Positions 33,820 to 42,758 of a stretch of 60,928 bases of DNA are shown one piece after another. Each line of letters starts with the position of its first letter. The first letter of the stretch is position 1. Source of the DNA: DATLFI01 sp035524895 (GTDB lineage: Bacteria; Acidobacteriota; Thermoanaerobaculia; Multivoradales; Multivoraceae); contig DATLFI010000059.1 of the NCBI GenBank assembly GCA_035524895.1, positions 1-60,928 of the forward strand, in the 5' to 3' direction. A program made the translations under genes and the position numbers. The notes under the pieces are model-generated. The model was not told the origin of the DNA, ran no database searches, and saw only the letters and a program-made list of their open reading frames with translations.

Positions 33820-34968
33820 TCACGTCCGTAGGAGCGACGGCCGGTTTCCAGCCAGCGCCTGCTCGACTTGCCGGATCACCCCCAGCACGTAGCGGATCGG
33901 CCTGCTCGGCGAAGCAATCTGGTCGACGGTGCCGGCGACGTAGATACCGGTGCGCTCGCTGCGGTAGAGGAAGGAGCCCGAAGAGCCGGAGTGGCCGATC
34001 AGCACCGGTGCCCGCGGGAACGGCCACGGCAAGCCGGGAACCTCCAAGCGCATCAGACCGTAGCCGTAGCGGAAGGGGAAGAAGATCCGGTTCCAACGCT
34101 GCATCCGGTGGAGCGTGTCGGCGCGCTGGAACAAACCTGCCTCGAAGAGAGCCTCGACGAAGCGGAGCTGGTCGGCGAGGGTCGAGACGATGCCGCCGTC
34201 CGCCCAGAAGGAGCGCATGGCCCGGTCGAGCTGGAGCGGGAGGCGACGGTGATGGATGGTCGCCGGTGGTTTGCGCCTGTCACCGCCGTGGCCGTGGAGG
34301 TAGGTGTCGGCAAGGCCCAGCGGGGAAAATATGAGCTCCTGGTAGACCTCGTGGAGCGGCAAGCCGGTCGCGGACTCGAGGACCCTACCGAGGATCTGAT
34401 AGTTGGTGTCGGAATAGAAGGCCTTCAGTCGGCCGGCCTCTTGCCCTCGCAGCGGCTGCGGCGCGAAGCGCGGCGACAGCTCCTTGGCAATGCGCACCGC
34501 TTCCTCTGCGTCCCACTGCGGGTCCTCGCCGGCGAGGATGCGGTCGAAGACGCTGTGCCCTCCGGGTGGTCGTTGTTGGAAGTAGTCGGGAAGGCCGGAG
34601 GTGTGGGACAGCAGGTGCGCGACGGTGAGCTCACCGGTGCGGTCGCGACCGCGGAAGCGGTGGAGGCTGTCGAGCACGGCGGCGGGGAGATGGCGATCGA
34701 GCGGATCCTCTAGCGCCAGTCGGCCCCGTTCCTCGAGCTGGAGCGTCGCGACGGCGGTGAAGGTCTTGGTGACGCTGGCGACGAAGAACGGTGTCGCGGT
34801 GGTCATCACCTCGCCACCGTTCTTCCTGGTGACACCCGCGGCGCCCGACCAGGTGAAGCGGTCCGCGGACGCCTTCACCCCGAGCACGGCGTGGGGAACG
34901 TCGCCGTTTCGGCGTACCAACGCTTCGAGCCGGGCCTGGAGGCGCTCGCCGAGGTCGCGCTGGCTCAT
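33820..34968 (-). CDS. Beta-lactamase-family serine hydrolase
   Basis: 382 residues from the ATG of MSQRDLGERLQ. The class C beta-lactamase-like fold has the nucleophile S65-V-T-K68 (FVASVTKTFTAV), the second motif YSDTNYQILG (YxN) and the third GHSGSSGSFLY. LLSHTSGLPDYFQQRP is typical of D-aminopeptidase/esterase-like members. No signal peptide is visible with this start. The frame stays open 73 codons upstream without one either, so the start and the compartment are uncertain. It is a different branch from the enzyme near 25 kb, lacking the lipocalin tail. Substrate unknown. Confidence 0.85.
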   Translation of the reverse strand: MSQRDLGERLQARLEALVRRNGDVPHAVLGVKASADRFTWSGAAGVTRKNGGEVMTTATPFFVASVTKTFTAVATLQLEERGRLALEDPLDRHLPAAVLDSLHRFRGRDRTGELTVAHLLSHTSGLPDYFQQRPPGGHSVFDRILAGEDPQWDAEEAVRIAKELSPRFAPQPLRGQEAGRLKAFYSDTNYQILGRVLESATGLPLHEVYQELIFSPLGLADTYLHGHGGDRRKPPATIHHRRLPLQLDRAMRSFWADGGIVSTLADQLRFVEALFEAGLFQRADTLHRMQRWNRIFFPFRYGYGLMRLEVPGLPWPFPRAPVLIGHSGSSGSFLYRSERTGIYVAGTVDQIASPSRPIRYVLGVIRQVEQALAGNRPSLLRT

Positions 34969-35210
34969 GCGACAGTCTCGCTTCGGCAGCGTGTACCACT
35001 CGTTCGGCAAGAGCTGCTCCGGCGCACCGCCCCGGAAGACCACCGGGCGGTCAGTTCGCTCGAGGCATGGGCCGGGCGGGCCGCAATCACGGCGGCATCC
35101 GCCTTGCAAAGCGCCCGGTAGCGGATCGGCGATTCGCGCGTGAGGGGCAGGGTCGGTGGAGCGTCGCACGCGGTCGGAGAAACACACGCAACACGAGGAG
35201 CTGAAGCGTC

Positions 35211-36014
35211 ATGGCGAACGACAGGAAAGTCAAAGTAGCGGAGTTGGAGCGCACGGACACCGAGGACATGAATCGCGATCCGATCACTGGAGAACCAGGC
35301 TCGCATCCGGTAGGCACGACCATTGGTGCGGCTGGCGCTGGCGCAGCGGGCGCCGCCGTGGGCGCAGCCTTCGGGGGTCCGGTGGGTGCCTTGGTTGGTG
35401 GTGCCATCGGCGCCATCGCCGGCGGTGCCGGCGGGCATGCGGTCGCGGAGCAGCTCGATCCCACCGGTGAGGACGACTACTGGGCAAAGAACTACACCAC
35501 TCGCGACTACGTCGAAGCGGAGGAGCCTTACGACGTCTATCGGCCGGCCTACGAGCAAGGCTGGACGGCGCGCAGGAACCAGCCCGATCGCTCCTGGGAC
35601 GAGGTCGAGCCCGAGTTGGCGCGGAGCTGGGCGGGGGGGGCGAACAAGACCGGGCTCGGATGGGATCGTGCGGGGCTTGCGGCGCACGACGCGTGGAATC
35701 GGGCCGACGAGTCCCTCAGCGCCTGGTTCGCGGAGGAGGATGACTACTGGCGGTCCGCGTTCGACAGCCGCAACTACGTGGGTAACGGCGAGAGCTACGA
35801 TCAGTATCGGCCGGCGTATCGCTATGGTTGGATGTCGCGCGTGAGCCGGCCCGACGGTCGGTGGGAGGACGCCGAGGACAGCCTCCAGCAGGGCTGGCGC
35901 CCGATGGAAGAACGGGCCGAGCTGAAGTGGGAGCGGGCAAAGCACGCTGTGCGCGATGCCTGGAATCGCGTCGAGAGCAAGCTGCCGGGCGACTTCGATC
36001 GCGACGGTCGCTGA
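35211..36014 (+). CDS. Glycine-zipper protein with a duplicated DDYW domain
   Basis: 267 residues. The N-terminus is charged. A Gly/Ala-rich double glycine zipper at about 34-78 (GTTIGAAGAGAAGAAVGAAF, then GGPVGALVGGAIGAIAGGAG) could insert in or pack on membranes. Two tandem copies of an 83-residue unit follow, at 87-169 and 176-258. Both read EDDYW, a (R/N)-Y segment, YD-x-YRPAY, GW, W(D/E)(D/E), W(D/E)RA, H-A and DAWNR. Such units occur in uncharacterised stress-associated proteins of soil bacteria. No catalytic motif. It is flanked by the serine hydrolase (divergent) and cytochrome c (convergent). Confidence 0.78.
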   Translation: MANDRKVKVAELERTDTEDMNRDPITGEPGSHPVGTTIGAAGAGAAGAAVGAAFGGPVGALVGGAIGAIAGGAGGHAVAEQLDPTGEDDYWAKNYTTRDYVEAEEPYDVYRPAYEQGWTARRNQPDRSWDEVEPELARSWAGGANKTGLGWDRAGLAAHDAWNRADESLSAWFAEEDDYWRSAFDSRNYVGNGESYDQYRPAYRYGWMSRVSRPDGRWEDAEDSLQQGWRPMEERAELKWERAKHAVRDAWNRVESKLPGDFDRDGR

Positions 36015-36084
36015 GAGCGCTGAGGCCGGCGCGCGGGGCGGTGTCTCGGGCAGGCCCCGGTGCCACCACCCGCGGCGGCCGAGC

Positions 36085-36516
36085 TCACGGGCGCTGTATC
36101 GACCAGAGAAAGTGGGCGAGGTTGCGGATCCTCGCCTGCACCTGCTCTTCGGTGTGGCCGGACTCCGTGACCCGGAAGGCGTCGCCCCACACCGGCATCT
36201 CGCCGCCGCCGTGACCCTTGACCTTCTGTCGGCCATCGATGATCTGGACTATGAAGTCGAAGGGGAACTTGCCATCTTCGTTGCGCTTCGCGATCTCGGT
36301 GAGGTTCGCTGGCTTGACCTTGAGATGCTCCGCGAGCTGGCCGTCGCCGCGAGCTTCCAGACCGTGGCAGGTCGCGCAGTAGGTGCGGAACGTGCCGCGA
36401 CCGCTCGCGGCGGCTCCTGGGTCGGGGGTGGCGGAGCTGGATTGTGCGGCTACGAGCGGGGATCCGGCGAGGAGCGCCAAGATCAAGGCCCGGACGGGAA
36501 GCGTTCGTCGCATCAT
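36085..36516 (-). CDS. Class I cytochrome c, secreted
   Basis: 143 residues. The ATG doublet is preceded by ggaggtgac. Signal peptide VRALILALLAGSPLVAAQ. Single haem site C47-A-T-C50-H51 (FRTYCATCHGLEARGDG) and a likely distal Met ligand M107 in GGEMPVWGDAF. NLAHFLWSIQ is the C-terminal helix typical of small mono-haem electron carriers or oxidase-associated domains. No oxidase or dehydrogenase gene lies beside it, so the redox partner is unknown. The tandem Usp gene precedes it on the same strand, with a 265-bp gap. Confidence 0.92.
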   Translation of the reverse strand: MMRRTLPVRALILALLAGSPLVAAQSSSATPDPGAAASGRGTFRTYCATCHGLEARGDGQLAEHLKVKPANLTEIAKRNEDGKFPFDFIVQIIDGRQKVKGHGGGEMPVWGDAFRVTESGHTEEQVQARIRNLAHFLWSIQRP

Positions 36517-36781
36517 GAGTCACCTCCACGCCAGGGATCTGGGCCCGACGGCTCTGTAAGACAGGAGCGATCGCGCCTCAAGCCCGGCCAGGGTCCTGAC
36601 GGGTCCTCGCTGTGCACGCATGATTCGCGCACGAGGATGCCATGCGCGGGTCGCCGTCTCCCCACCCCAAGGGATGGCTTGCGACAGCGGCAGATCGACA
36701 GGATCGGACATGGACGCGCAAGCCTTCGCTCGAGATCGGGAAACCAGTCCCTGGTCGTCCGCGTCGCGCCGCCGAGGGTTT

Positions 36782-37723
36782 CTAGTCCTTGAAGGCGATC
36801 GCCGCGGGCACCACGAACACCGCACTGGTAGTTCGGCGCAGGACCTTCTCCGTGACGCTGCCCAGCAGCAGGCGGCTGAGGCCGCTCGTGCCGTGTGTGG
36901 AGATCACGATCAGGCCACAGTCGCGGTCCCGGGCATGGGCGAGAATCTCCAGCGCCGGGTCGCCGCGTCGTACGAAGGTGCGAGCTACCGGGCCGCTCGT
37001 GGACTGTCCCGCCAGGCTGTCGAGCTCGCGACGCGCGCGACCCTCGATCTCCGGGAGGTGGTCGACGAGCGCTGGCATCTCGCCCGCGCCGTAGGGTGCC
37101 GGATAGATCGGGTCCTGGATCACGGTGAGCAGGTCGATCTCGGCTCCGAGCGTAGAGGCCAGCAGGCGCGCGCGCTCGAGGCTCTGGGCCGAGGCCTCCG
37201 AGAAGTCCACAGGAACCACGATGCGCTTCGCGGCCGACGATCGCGTCGCGCCGCCGTCGCGGCGCTCGACCAGCACTGGGCAGGGTGAGCGTCGGATCAC
37301 CTCCTCGGTGACGCTGCCGATGAGGAGGCGGCGGACGCCCCTGCGGCCGTGACTCGACATCACCACGAGACCGATGCCGTGCTTCTCGGCGAACGCGACG
37401 ATGACCTCGGCCGGAGCGCTGCCCCGAAGGCAGTGCGTCTCCACCGGCAGCTTCGACGCGGTGATGCTCTCGGCGAGCTGACCTAGCCGAAGACGAGCGT
37501 CCTCCTCGATGGCCTCCAGCATGCTCTCGGGCGGTGGTACAGCCGGCGAAATGTTGGGCTCGAGGAACGGCCCGAACGGCACCATCGCGTGGAGCAGGTG
37601 GAGGTGCGCGCCGAACATCCTGGCCCAGCTCGCTGCCTCGTCCACTGCAGCGCGGGAGGCCTCTGAGAAATCGGTCGGCACGAGAATCGTCTCGATCTTG
37701 GCGTGTCCGATCCGATCGCTCAT
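36782..37723 (-). CDS. Tandem-domain universal stress protein
   Basis: 313 residues made of two UspA domains (about 1-155 and 160-313). Both keep the ATP-binding G-x2-G-x9-G-(S/T) motif: VMSSHGRRGVRRLLIGSVTE in the first, VISTHGTSGLSRLLLGSVTE in the second. Opening strands are IETILVPTDFSEASR and RIVVPVDFSEAS. Such fused Usp proteins bind ATP and are induced by starvation and other stresses; the exact role is usually unknown. A good ribosome site (gagagg) precedes ATG. The 291-bp leader holds copy B of the inverted-repeat element. Confidence 0.93.
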   Translation of the reverse strand: MSDRIGHAKIETILVPTDFSEASRAAVDEAASWARMFGAHLHLLHAMVPFGPFLEPNISPAVPPPESMLEAIEEDARLRLGQLAESITASKLPVETHCLRGSAPAEVIVAFAEKHGIGLVVMSSHGRRGVRRLLIGSVTEEVIRRSPCPVLVERRDGGATRSSAAKRIVVPVDFSEASAQSLERARLLASTLGAEIDLLTVIQDPIYPAPYGAGEMPALVDHLPEIEGRARRELDSLAGQSTSGPVARTFVRRGDPALEILAHARDRDCGLIVISTHGTSGLSRLLLGSVTEKVLRRTTSAVFVVPAAIAFKD

Positions 37724-37904
37724 CGCGGCACCTCTCTCGGTTGCGGCCGGTGCTTCGGGCGCGGGACTAGATTCCGTGGCCCTGGTGTCTATTCTGCATG
37801 ATGGCGGCGATCGCCGCCGTAGGTATGGGGAGTGACTGAGGCGTGCCGGCTAGCGTTCGCGCTGCCCCAACCGCTTGGGTGGGGCGCGGGGGTTTGCGGC
37901 CGCT

Positions 37905-38018
37905 GGCTGCGTTGGGCCTCCTGCACGATGTCACCGCATCGCGTTCGTCGGCCACGTCTTGCCAGCGGCCGCAGATCCCCGCGCGCAGCCTCACGCGGGT
38001 TTCACCACGGGCTGCTAG
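37905..38018. mobile_element. MITE-like element, copy B (one end missing)
   Basis: 112 of 114 bp match copy A (reverse orientation relative to it). The right end keeps the full terminal repeat and the closing ctag, which provides the TAG stop of the minus-strand gene starting near 38740. The left end stops at ggctgcgttggg. The second terminal repeat is replaced by gcggccgctggc, a sequence that also occurs (inverted) inside the element, suggesting rearrangement. Near-identity to copy A implies recent movement. Confidence 0.8.
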
Positions 38019-38740
38019 GTCTTGTCCATCGCAGGAGCAAACAGCGACAGGACCTGGATCCCCCATCGCTCACGCAGTCGGGCGGCTACCAGACGGTCCA
38101 CGACCCGGTCGATATCGCGCGAAGCCAGGCGCTGCCCGAGCTTTGCAGCTGCCGACCGTGCAGCCCCACGGAGCTCCGTTCGTTCCTCGCCTGGCAGCCC
38201 CGTCTCGAGCTCGCCCAGCAGCTCGGCGTCGAGACCGGCCAGCGCCTGCTCGACTCGGTCGGCGTCGCCTTCCAGCGACCGTAGGCGGGCTCGCCATCGC
38301 TCGACCTCCGGCAGGGTCTCTGGCAGGTCCGCCGCGAGTCGCTCCAGGAGCTCGCCTACCGCAAGCGGATTCGTAAGAGCCGCCGCACCGCCCGGCTCGG
38401 GCCCTGCCGCCCGCCCGAGCTCGAGCTGGGCTCGCCACGACTTCTCCACGGCTGCGGCGCAGTAACGCAAGCTGTTGACGCGCGAGGTGGTGCCACGCGC
38501 GTGCCGCCGGGTGAACACCCCTTCGAGCGCCTCGCGGAGTACCGCCAGTGGGATGCCCCGCCGCCGCCACGAGCGCGCGATCTGCCAGTCCACCGGCGAC
38601 AGGAGCATTGGTGCGCCGCGGAGGCGCACGAACAGCTCCTCGACCGCCCGGAAGTACTCCTGGTCGGCCGAGGTCAACAGCTCCGTGGCGGGGCCGTCGC
38701 CTTCCCCGGGCGGCCGGGAGTGGCTCATCTCGTGCGGCAC
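38015..38740 (-). CDS. Conserved-looking hypothetical protein
   Basis: 241 residues, mostly helical and unrecognised. The N-terminal half contains DQEYFRAVEELFVRLRGAPM, LLSPVDWQIARSWRRRGIPL and AVLREALEGVFTRRHARGTT. This reads like a small helical DNA- or protein-binding domain. The C-terminal half is Ala/Glu/Arg-rich with a likely coiled coil (LRSLEGDADRVEQALAGLDA). No signal or membrane segment. It follows birA by 64 bp on the same strand and may be the last gene of the valS-birA unit. Its stop codon is donated by the inverted-repeat element. An ATG four codons later is also possible. Confidence 0.65.
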   Translation of the reverse strand: MPHEMSHSRPPGEGDGPATELLTSADQEYFRAVEELFVRLRGAPMLLSPVDWQIARSWRRRGIPLAVLREALEGVFTRRHARGTTSRVNSLRYCAAAVEKSWRAQLELGRAAGPEPGGAAALTNPLAVGELLERLAADLPETLPEVERWRARLRSLEGDADRVEQALAGLDAELLGELETGLPGEERTELRGAARSAAAKLGQRLASRDIDRVVDRLVAARLRERWGIQVLSLFAPAMDKT

Positions 38741-38804
38741 GACGCCCGGACCCCGGCCGCTACTCCCCAGCGGCCAGCCCGACGCGGCTCGGGACCGACT
38801 GTCG

Positions 38805-39632
38805 TCAACCGGCTGCCTCCACGTCCGCGAGCGTTCGTTCGCCTTCGAGGACGTCGCCGGCCGCTACCACGACCGTCTCGTCACCGCATCGGACGCGCAG
38901 TCTGCCGTGACCGTCGAAGTCGACGAAGTGCCCTTCGATGGATCGCTCCTGGATGCGACAACGTAGTGTGTCGCCGGGCCGGTGCACTACGAGCTCACGG
39001 TACGCATCGAGCACTCTCGAGGGTTCCTCGAGCTCTCCCAACGCGTCGAGCAGGCCCGTCGACAGCGTGCCCACGAGCTTCGCGAGGCCACGGCCGCCGC
39101 GGTCCGGCGCCGCGCCCTCCACGCACACCGAGGTCGCCAGCGCAGTCGGCAGCTCGGAGCGCTCGTGTCCGTAGTTGACACCGAATCCGATCAGTGCCGC
39201 CTGGCCTCCGTTCTCCATCGGCAGGGTCTCGATGAGAATGCCCCCGATCTTGCGACCGACGACCACCAGGTCGTTCGGCCACTTCAAACCGACCGCGGGC
39301 AGCCTGGCACGCAACGCGCGGCAGAACCCGATGCCGGCCACCAGCGGCAGCATCGCGACCGGCGGTGCGACGGGCACGGGCGCCAGCACGAGCGTCGCGT
39401 AGACGCCGAGACCAGGGCTGCTGACCCACGAACGACCCAACCGGCCGCGGCCCGCCGTCTGCTCCCACGCGACGTACAGAGCTCGCCGGGGGCCGGTGCG
39501 CTGGCCCGCCAGCCGCCGAGTGACGACACGAGACAAGACGTTGGTGGAGTCGACCCGGCGAAGCACCACGACCGGCACGGCGGCCTCACGAGACCAGCGA
39601 CGCAGCTCGCCGGCGAAGTCCAGGAAAGACAC
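38805..39632 (-). CDS. birA: Biotin-[acetyl-CoA carboxylase] ligase
   Basis: 275 residues from GTG. It activates biotin to biotinyl-AMP and transfers it to carboxylase carrier lysines. The GRGRLG loop (61-66) in WEQTAGRGRLGRSW, the catalytic K117 in GLKWPNDLVV and KIGGILIET are all present. The C-terminal SH3-like domain (EGHFVDFDGHGRLRVRCGDE) is also there. The N-terminal winged helix of E. coli BirA is absent, so this is a monofunctional ligase without repressor role. It begins 54 bp after valS, probably in one transcript. The frame stays open far upstream, but only as a shadow of valS. Confidence 0.95.
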   Translation of the reverse strand: MSFLDFAGELRRWSREAAVPVVVLRRVDSTNVLSRVVTRRLAGQRTGPRRALYVAWEQTAGRGRLGRSWVSSPGLGVYATLVLAPVPVAPPVAMLPLVAGIGFCRALRARLPAVGLKWPNDLVVVGRKIGGILIETLPMENGGQAALIGFGVNYGHERSELPTALATSVCVEGAAPDRGGRGLAKLVGTLSTGLLDALGELEEPSRVLDAYRELVVHRPGDTLRCRIQERSIEGHFVDFDGHGRLRVRCGDETVVVAAGDVLEGERTLADVEAAG

Positions 39633-39685
39633 CCGCGCAGTGTAGCGAAGGCTCGCTGCCGAATCGTCCGAGCCCTCGAGCCCCC

Positions 39686-42319
39686 TCAGTGGCCGGCCAG
39701 TTGGGCGGCGAGCACCGCACGCCGCTGCTCCAGCTCCGCTAGCCTCGCACGGGCGCCGGCCACTACCTCGCCCGGAGCTCGATCCACGAACTGTGGGTTT
39801 GCCAGCCGCGCCTCCACCGACCGAGTCTCGCCAGCGATCCTCTCCAGCTCCTTGCCCAGCCGCTCGCGCTCCACCTCTCCGAGCTTGGCAGCCTCGACCT
39901 CGATCGCGAGCTCGACGCCGGCGACGCGATCTCGCACCGCGTCCTTCGGACCCGCCCCCTGGCGGAGCTCCTCCAGCAGCGCGAGCGAGCGGACAAGGTC
40001 GCCCTGCTCGAGCACGAAGGCGACCTCGCGCTCCACCCCGCCCTCGATCCACAGCCCTAAGCGCGCGCGTCGCTCCAGCCCGCGCTCCGTACGAAGGGTA
40101 CGCACCCGAGAGACGACCTGCTGCAGGGCCTCGAAGCGTTGCTCGAGCTCCTCGTCCTCCCACTTCGGCTCCGGCTCGGGGTAGCGCGCCAGTGCCACGG
40201 CCACGACACCGGAATGGTCGATGCCCGGAAGCCGGTGCCACAGCTCCTCGGTCAGGTGCGGCATCACCGGGTGCAACAGGCGAAGGCTCCGCTCCAGGAC
40301 CCAGAGCAACACCTCGGCCACTCGTGGCCGGCTGGTCTCGTCGCCGAACAGGGCTGGCTTGGCCAGCTCGATGTACCAGTCGCACAGGTCGCCCCAGAAG
40401 AAGTGGTACAGGCGCTGGCACGCCTCGTCGAAGCGGAAGGCCTCGAACCGATCGTTCACGAAGCCGGCCGTGCGGGAGAAGCGAGAGAGGATCCAGCGCT
40501 CCGGGGCAGCGAGTCCAACCGCATCCAGATGCTCGGGCACCCGCGCGTCGCCGATGCGCGACAGGGCGAAACGAGTGGCGTTCCAGATCTTGTTGCCGAA
40601 CGCGCGATACCCCGCCATGCGCTCGGGGTCCAACGGGATGTCGCGTCCCGGGCTGTCGAGCGCGCAGAGCGTGAAGCGCACCGCGTCGGCGCCGTACTCG
40701 TCCACGAGCTCGAGCGGGTCGAGCACGTTGCCCTTGGTCTTCGACATCTTCTCGCCACGGGCGTCGCGCACCAGACCCGTCAAGTGCACGCGACGGAACG
40801 GCACGTCGCCACCGAAGTGCAGTCCCATCATCGCCATGCGCGCCACCCAGAAGAACAGGATGTCGAAGCCCGTGACCAGGACGTCGGTCGGGTAGAAGGT
40901 CGCCAGGTCCTCGCTGTCCTCGTCGGGCCAGCCCAAGGTCGAGATCGGCCAGAGTGCCGCCGAGAACCAGGTGTCGAGAACGTCGGAGTCCTGCTCCAGC
41001 TCGCGAGTCCCGGCCAGACCCGCCGCCTCTTCGAAGTCGAGCGCGACCACGCACTCGCCGTCCGGGGTGTACCACGCCGGGATGCGATGGCCCCACCAGA
41101 GCTGGCGCGAGATGCACCAGGGACGAATGCTCTCGAGCCAGTGCTCCCAGGTCTTCACCCAGCCGTCGGGCTGCAGCTCGATGCGTCCGTCGCGTACCGC
41201 GGCGAGCGCGCCGCGCGCCATGTCACCGACGTCGCAGAACCACTGCTTCGACACCATCGGTTCGATCGGCTCGCCGCCGCGTTGCGAGTGGCCGACGTTG
41301 TGCACGTGATCGTCCACGCCGACCAACAGCCCCAGCTCGCGCAGCGCCTCGAGCACCCGCTCCCGTGCCGCGAACCGATCCAGCCCGCCGAAGCTCGGCC
41401 CGGCTTCGGCGGTCATGCGGCCGTCGAAGCCGATCACGCGCAGGCCGGGAAGCCCGTGACGGCGTGCAATCTCGAAGTCGTTGGGATCGTGCCAGGGCGT
41501 GACTTTGACGGCACCCGAGCCGAACTCCGGATCGACCGCCTGGTCGGCGACGATCGGAATCCGCCGGCCCAGGAGCGGCAGGATCGCATGCCGGCCGATC
41601 AGGGCCTGATAGCGCGGGTCGGCGGGGTGCACCGCGATGGCGGTATCGCCGAGCATGGTCTCTGGGCGCGTTGTCGCCACCACCAGCTTCTGATCGGAGC
41701 CCTCCACGGCATAGGCGATGCGGTACAGCTTGCCCCGTACGGACTTGGACTCGACCTCCAGGTCCGAGACTGCCGTCTGCAGCCCTGGAGACCAATTCAC
41801 CATGTACTCGCCGCGATGGATACGTCCCTCGCGGTAGAGACGCACGAAGGCGGTCCGCACGGCGAGCGAGAGTCCGTCGTCCATGGTGAAGCGCTCGCGG
41901 CTCCAATCGCAGCTCGCGCCCAGACGCTCCAACTGCTCGCGAATGTTGGAGTGGTACTGCTGCTTCCACGCCCACGTCCGCTCGAGGAACCTCTCGCGTC
42001 CGATCTCCTGGCGGCTGGTGCCTTCAGCCGCGAGCTGCCGCTCCACCATGAGCTGGGTGCCGATGCCCGCGTGGTCGGTGCCCGGCAGCCACAGGGCGTT
42101 GTAGCCCTGCATCCGCTTCCAGCGCACGATGAGGTCCTGCAGGCTGCTCTGCAGCGCGTGCCCTATGTGCAGTCGTCCGGTGACGTTGGGCGGCGGGATC
42201 AGGATGCAGAACGACGGCCGGTCGGTCTCGCGCCGCGTCTGGCTCCGGAAGAGATCATGCTCGCGCCAGAACCGCTGCCACGCCGGCTCGTACTGCTTCG
42301 GCTCGAAGCGTTTGTCCAT
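39686..42319 (-). CDS. valS: Valyl-tRNA synthetase
   Basis: 877 residues from MDKRFEPKQYEPAWQRFW, the usual ValRS opening; an ATG 33 codons upstream would add a Pro/Ser-rich lead. It is a class Ia synthetase. It has the HIGH motif in PPNVTGRLHIGHALQ, the CP1 editing domain with TTRPETMLGDTAIAVHP, the KMSKS loop KMSKTKGN and the anticodon-binding helices. A C-terminal coiled coil (AKLGEVERERLGKELERIAG) is diagnostic of ValRS against IleRS. It charges tRNA-Val. It sits between the short helical gene and birA on the same strand. Confidence 0.97.
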   Translation of the reverse strand: MDKRFEPKQYEPAWQRFWREHDLFRSQTRRETDRPSFCILIPPPNVTGRLHIGHALQSSLQDLIVRWKRMQGYNALWLPGTDHAGIGTQLMVERQLAAEGTSRQEIGRERFLERTWAWKQQYHSNIREQLERLGASCDWSRERFTMDDGLSLAVRTAFVRLYREGRIHRGEYMVNWSPGLQTAVSDLEVESKSVRGKLYRIAYAVEGSDQKLVVATTRPETMLGDTAIAVHPADPRYQALIGRHAILPLLGRRIPIVADQAVDPEFGSGAVKVTPWHDPNDFEIARRHGLPGLRVIGFDGRMTAEAGPSFGGLDRFAARERVLEALRELGLLVGVDDHVHNVGHSQRGGEPIEPMVSKQWFCDVGDMARGALAAVRDGRIELQPDGWVKTWEHWLESIRPWCISRQLWWGHRIPAWYTPDGECVVALDFEEAAGLAGTRELEQDSDVLDTWFSAALWPISTLGWPDEDSEDLATFYPTDVLVTGFDILFFWVARMAMMGLHFGGDVPFRRVHLTGLVRDARGEKMSKTKGNVLDPLELVDEYGADAVRFTLCALDSPGRDIPLDPERMAGYRAFGNKIWNATRFALSRIGDARVPEHLDAVGLAAPERWILSRFSRTAGFVNDRFEAFRFDEACQRLYHFFWGDLCDWYIELAKPALFGDETSRPRVAEVLLWVLERSLRLLHPVMPHLTEELWHRLPGIDHSGVVAVALARYPEPEPKWEDEELEQRFEALQQVVSRVRTLRTERGLERRARLGLWIEGGVEREVAFVLEQGDLVRSLALLEELRQGAGPKDAVRDRVAGVELAIEVEAAKLGEVERERLGKELERIAGETRSVEARLANPQFVDRAPGEVVAGARARLAELEQRRAVLAAQLAGH

Positions 42320-42584
42320 CTCGGCCGGGCCGGGGGGTTGGCTTTCGTCGATCGAGGACAAGCGTTGACTCCTGCGGTCTTCGGGGTAGCTGGTGTCGCG
42401 CAGCGGACGATCGGGCACCGCTGGGAGAGCCGCGGGCGTCGGATCGGACGAGCTGCAGGGTGTAGAGGACGAACGGCGCGTTGCAGCGCCGGCGGCTGCC
42501 AGTCAGTCTGGCAATCTCGTGGCGGAGCGAGTCGTGTGTTCGCTGGGGCGCGCACGACCCCGCCCCGGGCGACCGAGAACGCCT

Positions 42585-42758
42585 TCAGAGCTCCTTGACC
42601 TCGGCCTCGAGCTCGCGAATGCGCTCCTTGACCACGACTTCGACCATGTCGGGAATGACCTCCCACGCCACGTCGCGGACGATGCGCTCGCCCAGCAGCT
42701 CGACCACTCGCCGGGCGATGCTCTCCACCTGCTCGTCGCTCAGCTCGATGTCAGACAT
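42585..42758 (-). CDS. 57-residue helical protein with a VAWEVIPDM-type tail
   Basis: A short gene with a strong ribosome site (ggagg, 6 nt before ATG). Its ATG lies within the end of the upstream cobalamin-binding gene (8-nt overlap), so translation is coupled. It starts MSDIELSDEQVESIARRVVE and then reads IVRDVAWEVIPDMVEVVVKE followed by RIRELEAEVKEL. The second stretch resembles a helical motif that I know at the C-termini of response regulators and PopZ/DUF2497-like proteins in delta-proteobacteria and relatives. There it probably serves in self-assembly or docking. Here it stands alone. Function unknown. Confidence 0.8.
   Translation of the reverse strand: MSDIELSDEQVESIARRVVELLGERIVRDVAWEVIPDMVEVVVKERIRELEAEVKEL

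Noticed and set aside
38805..41117. A single 770-codon frame covering birA
   Set aside because: Only the last 275 codons have BirA homology; the remainder is out-of-frame valS. The GTG at 39632 is the sensible start.
40139..42598. An 819-codon plus-strand frame opposite valS
   Set aside because: It is antisense to a complete valyl-tRNA synthetase and has no domain signature.
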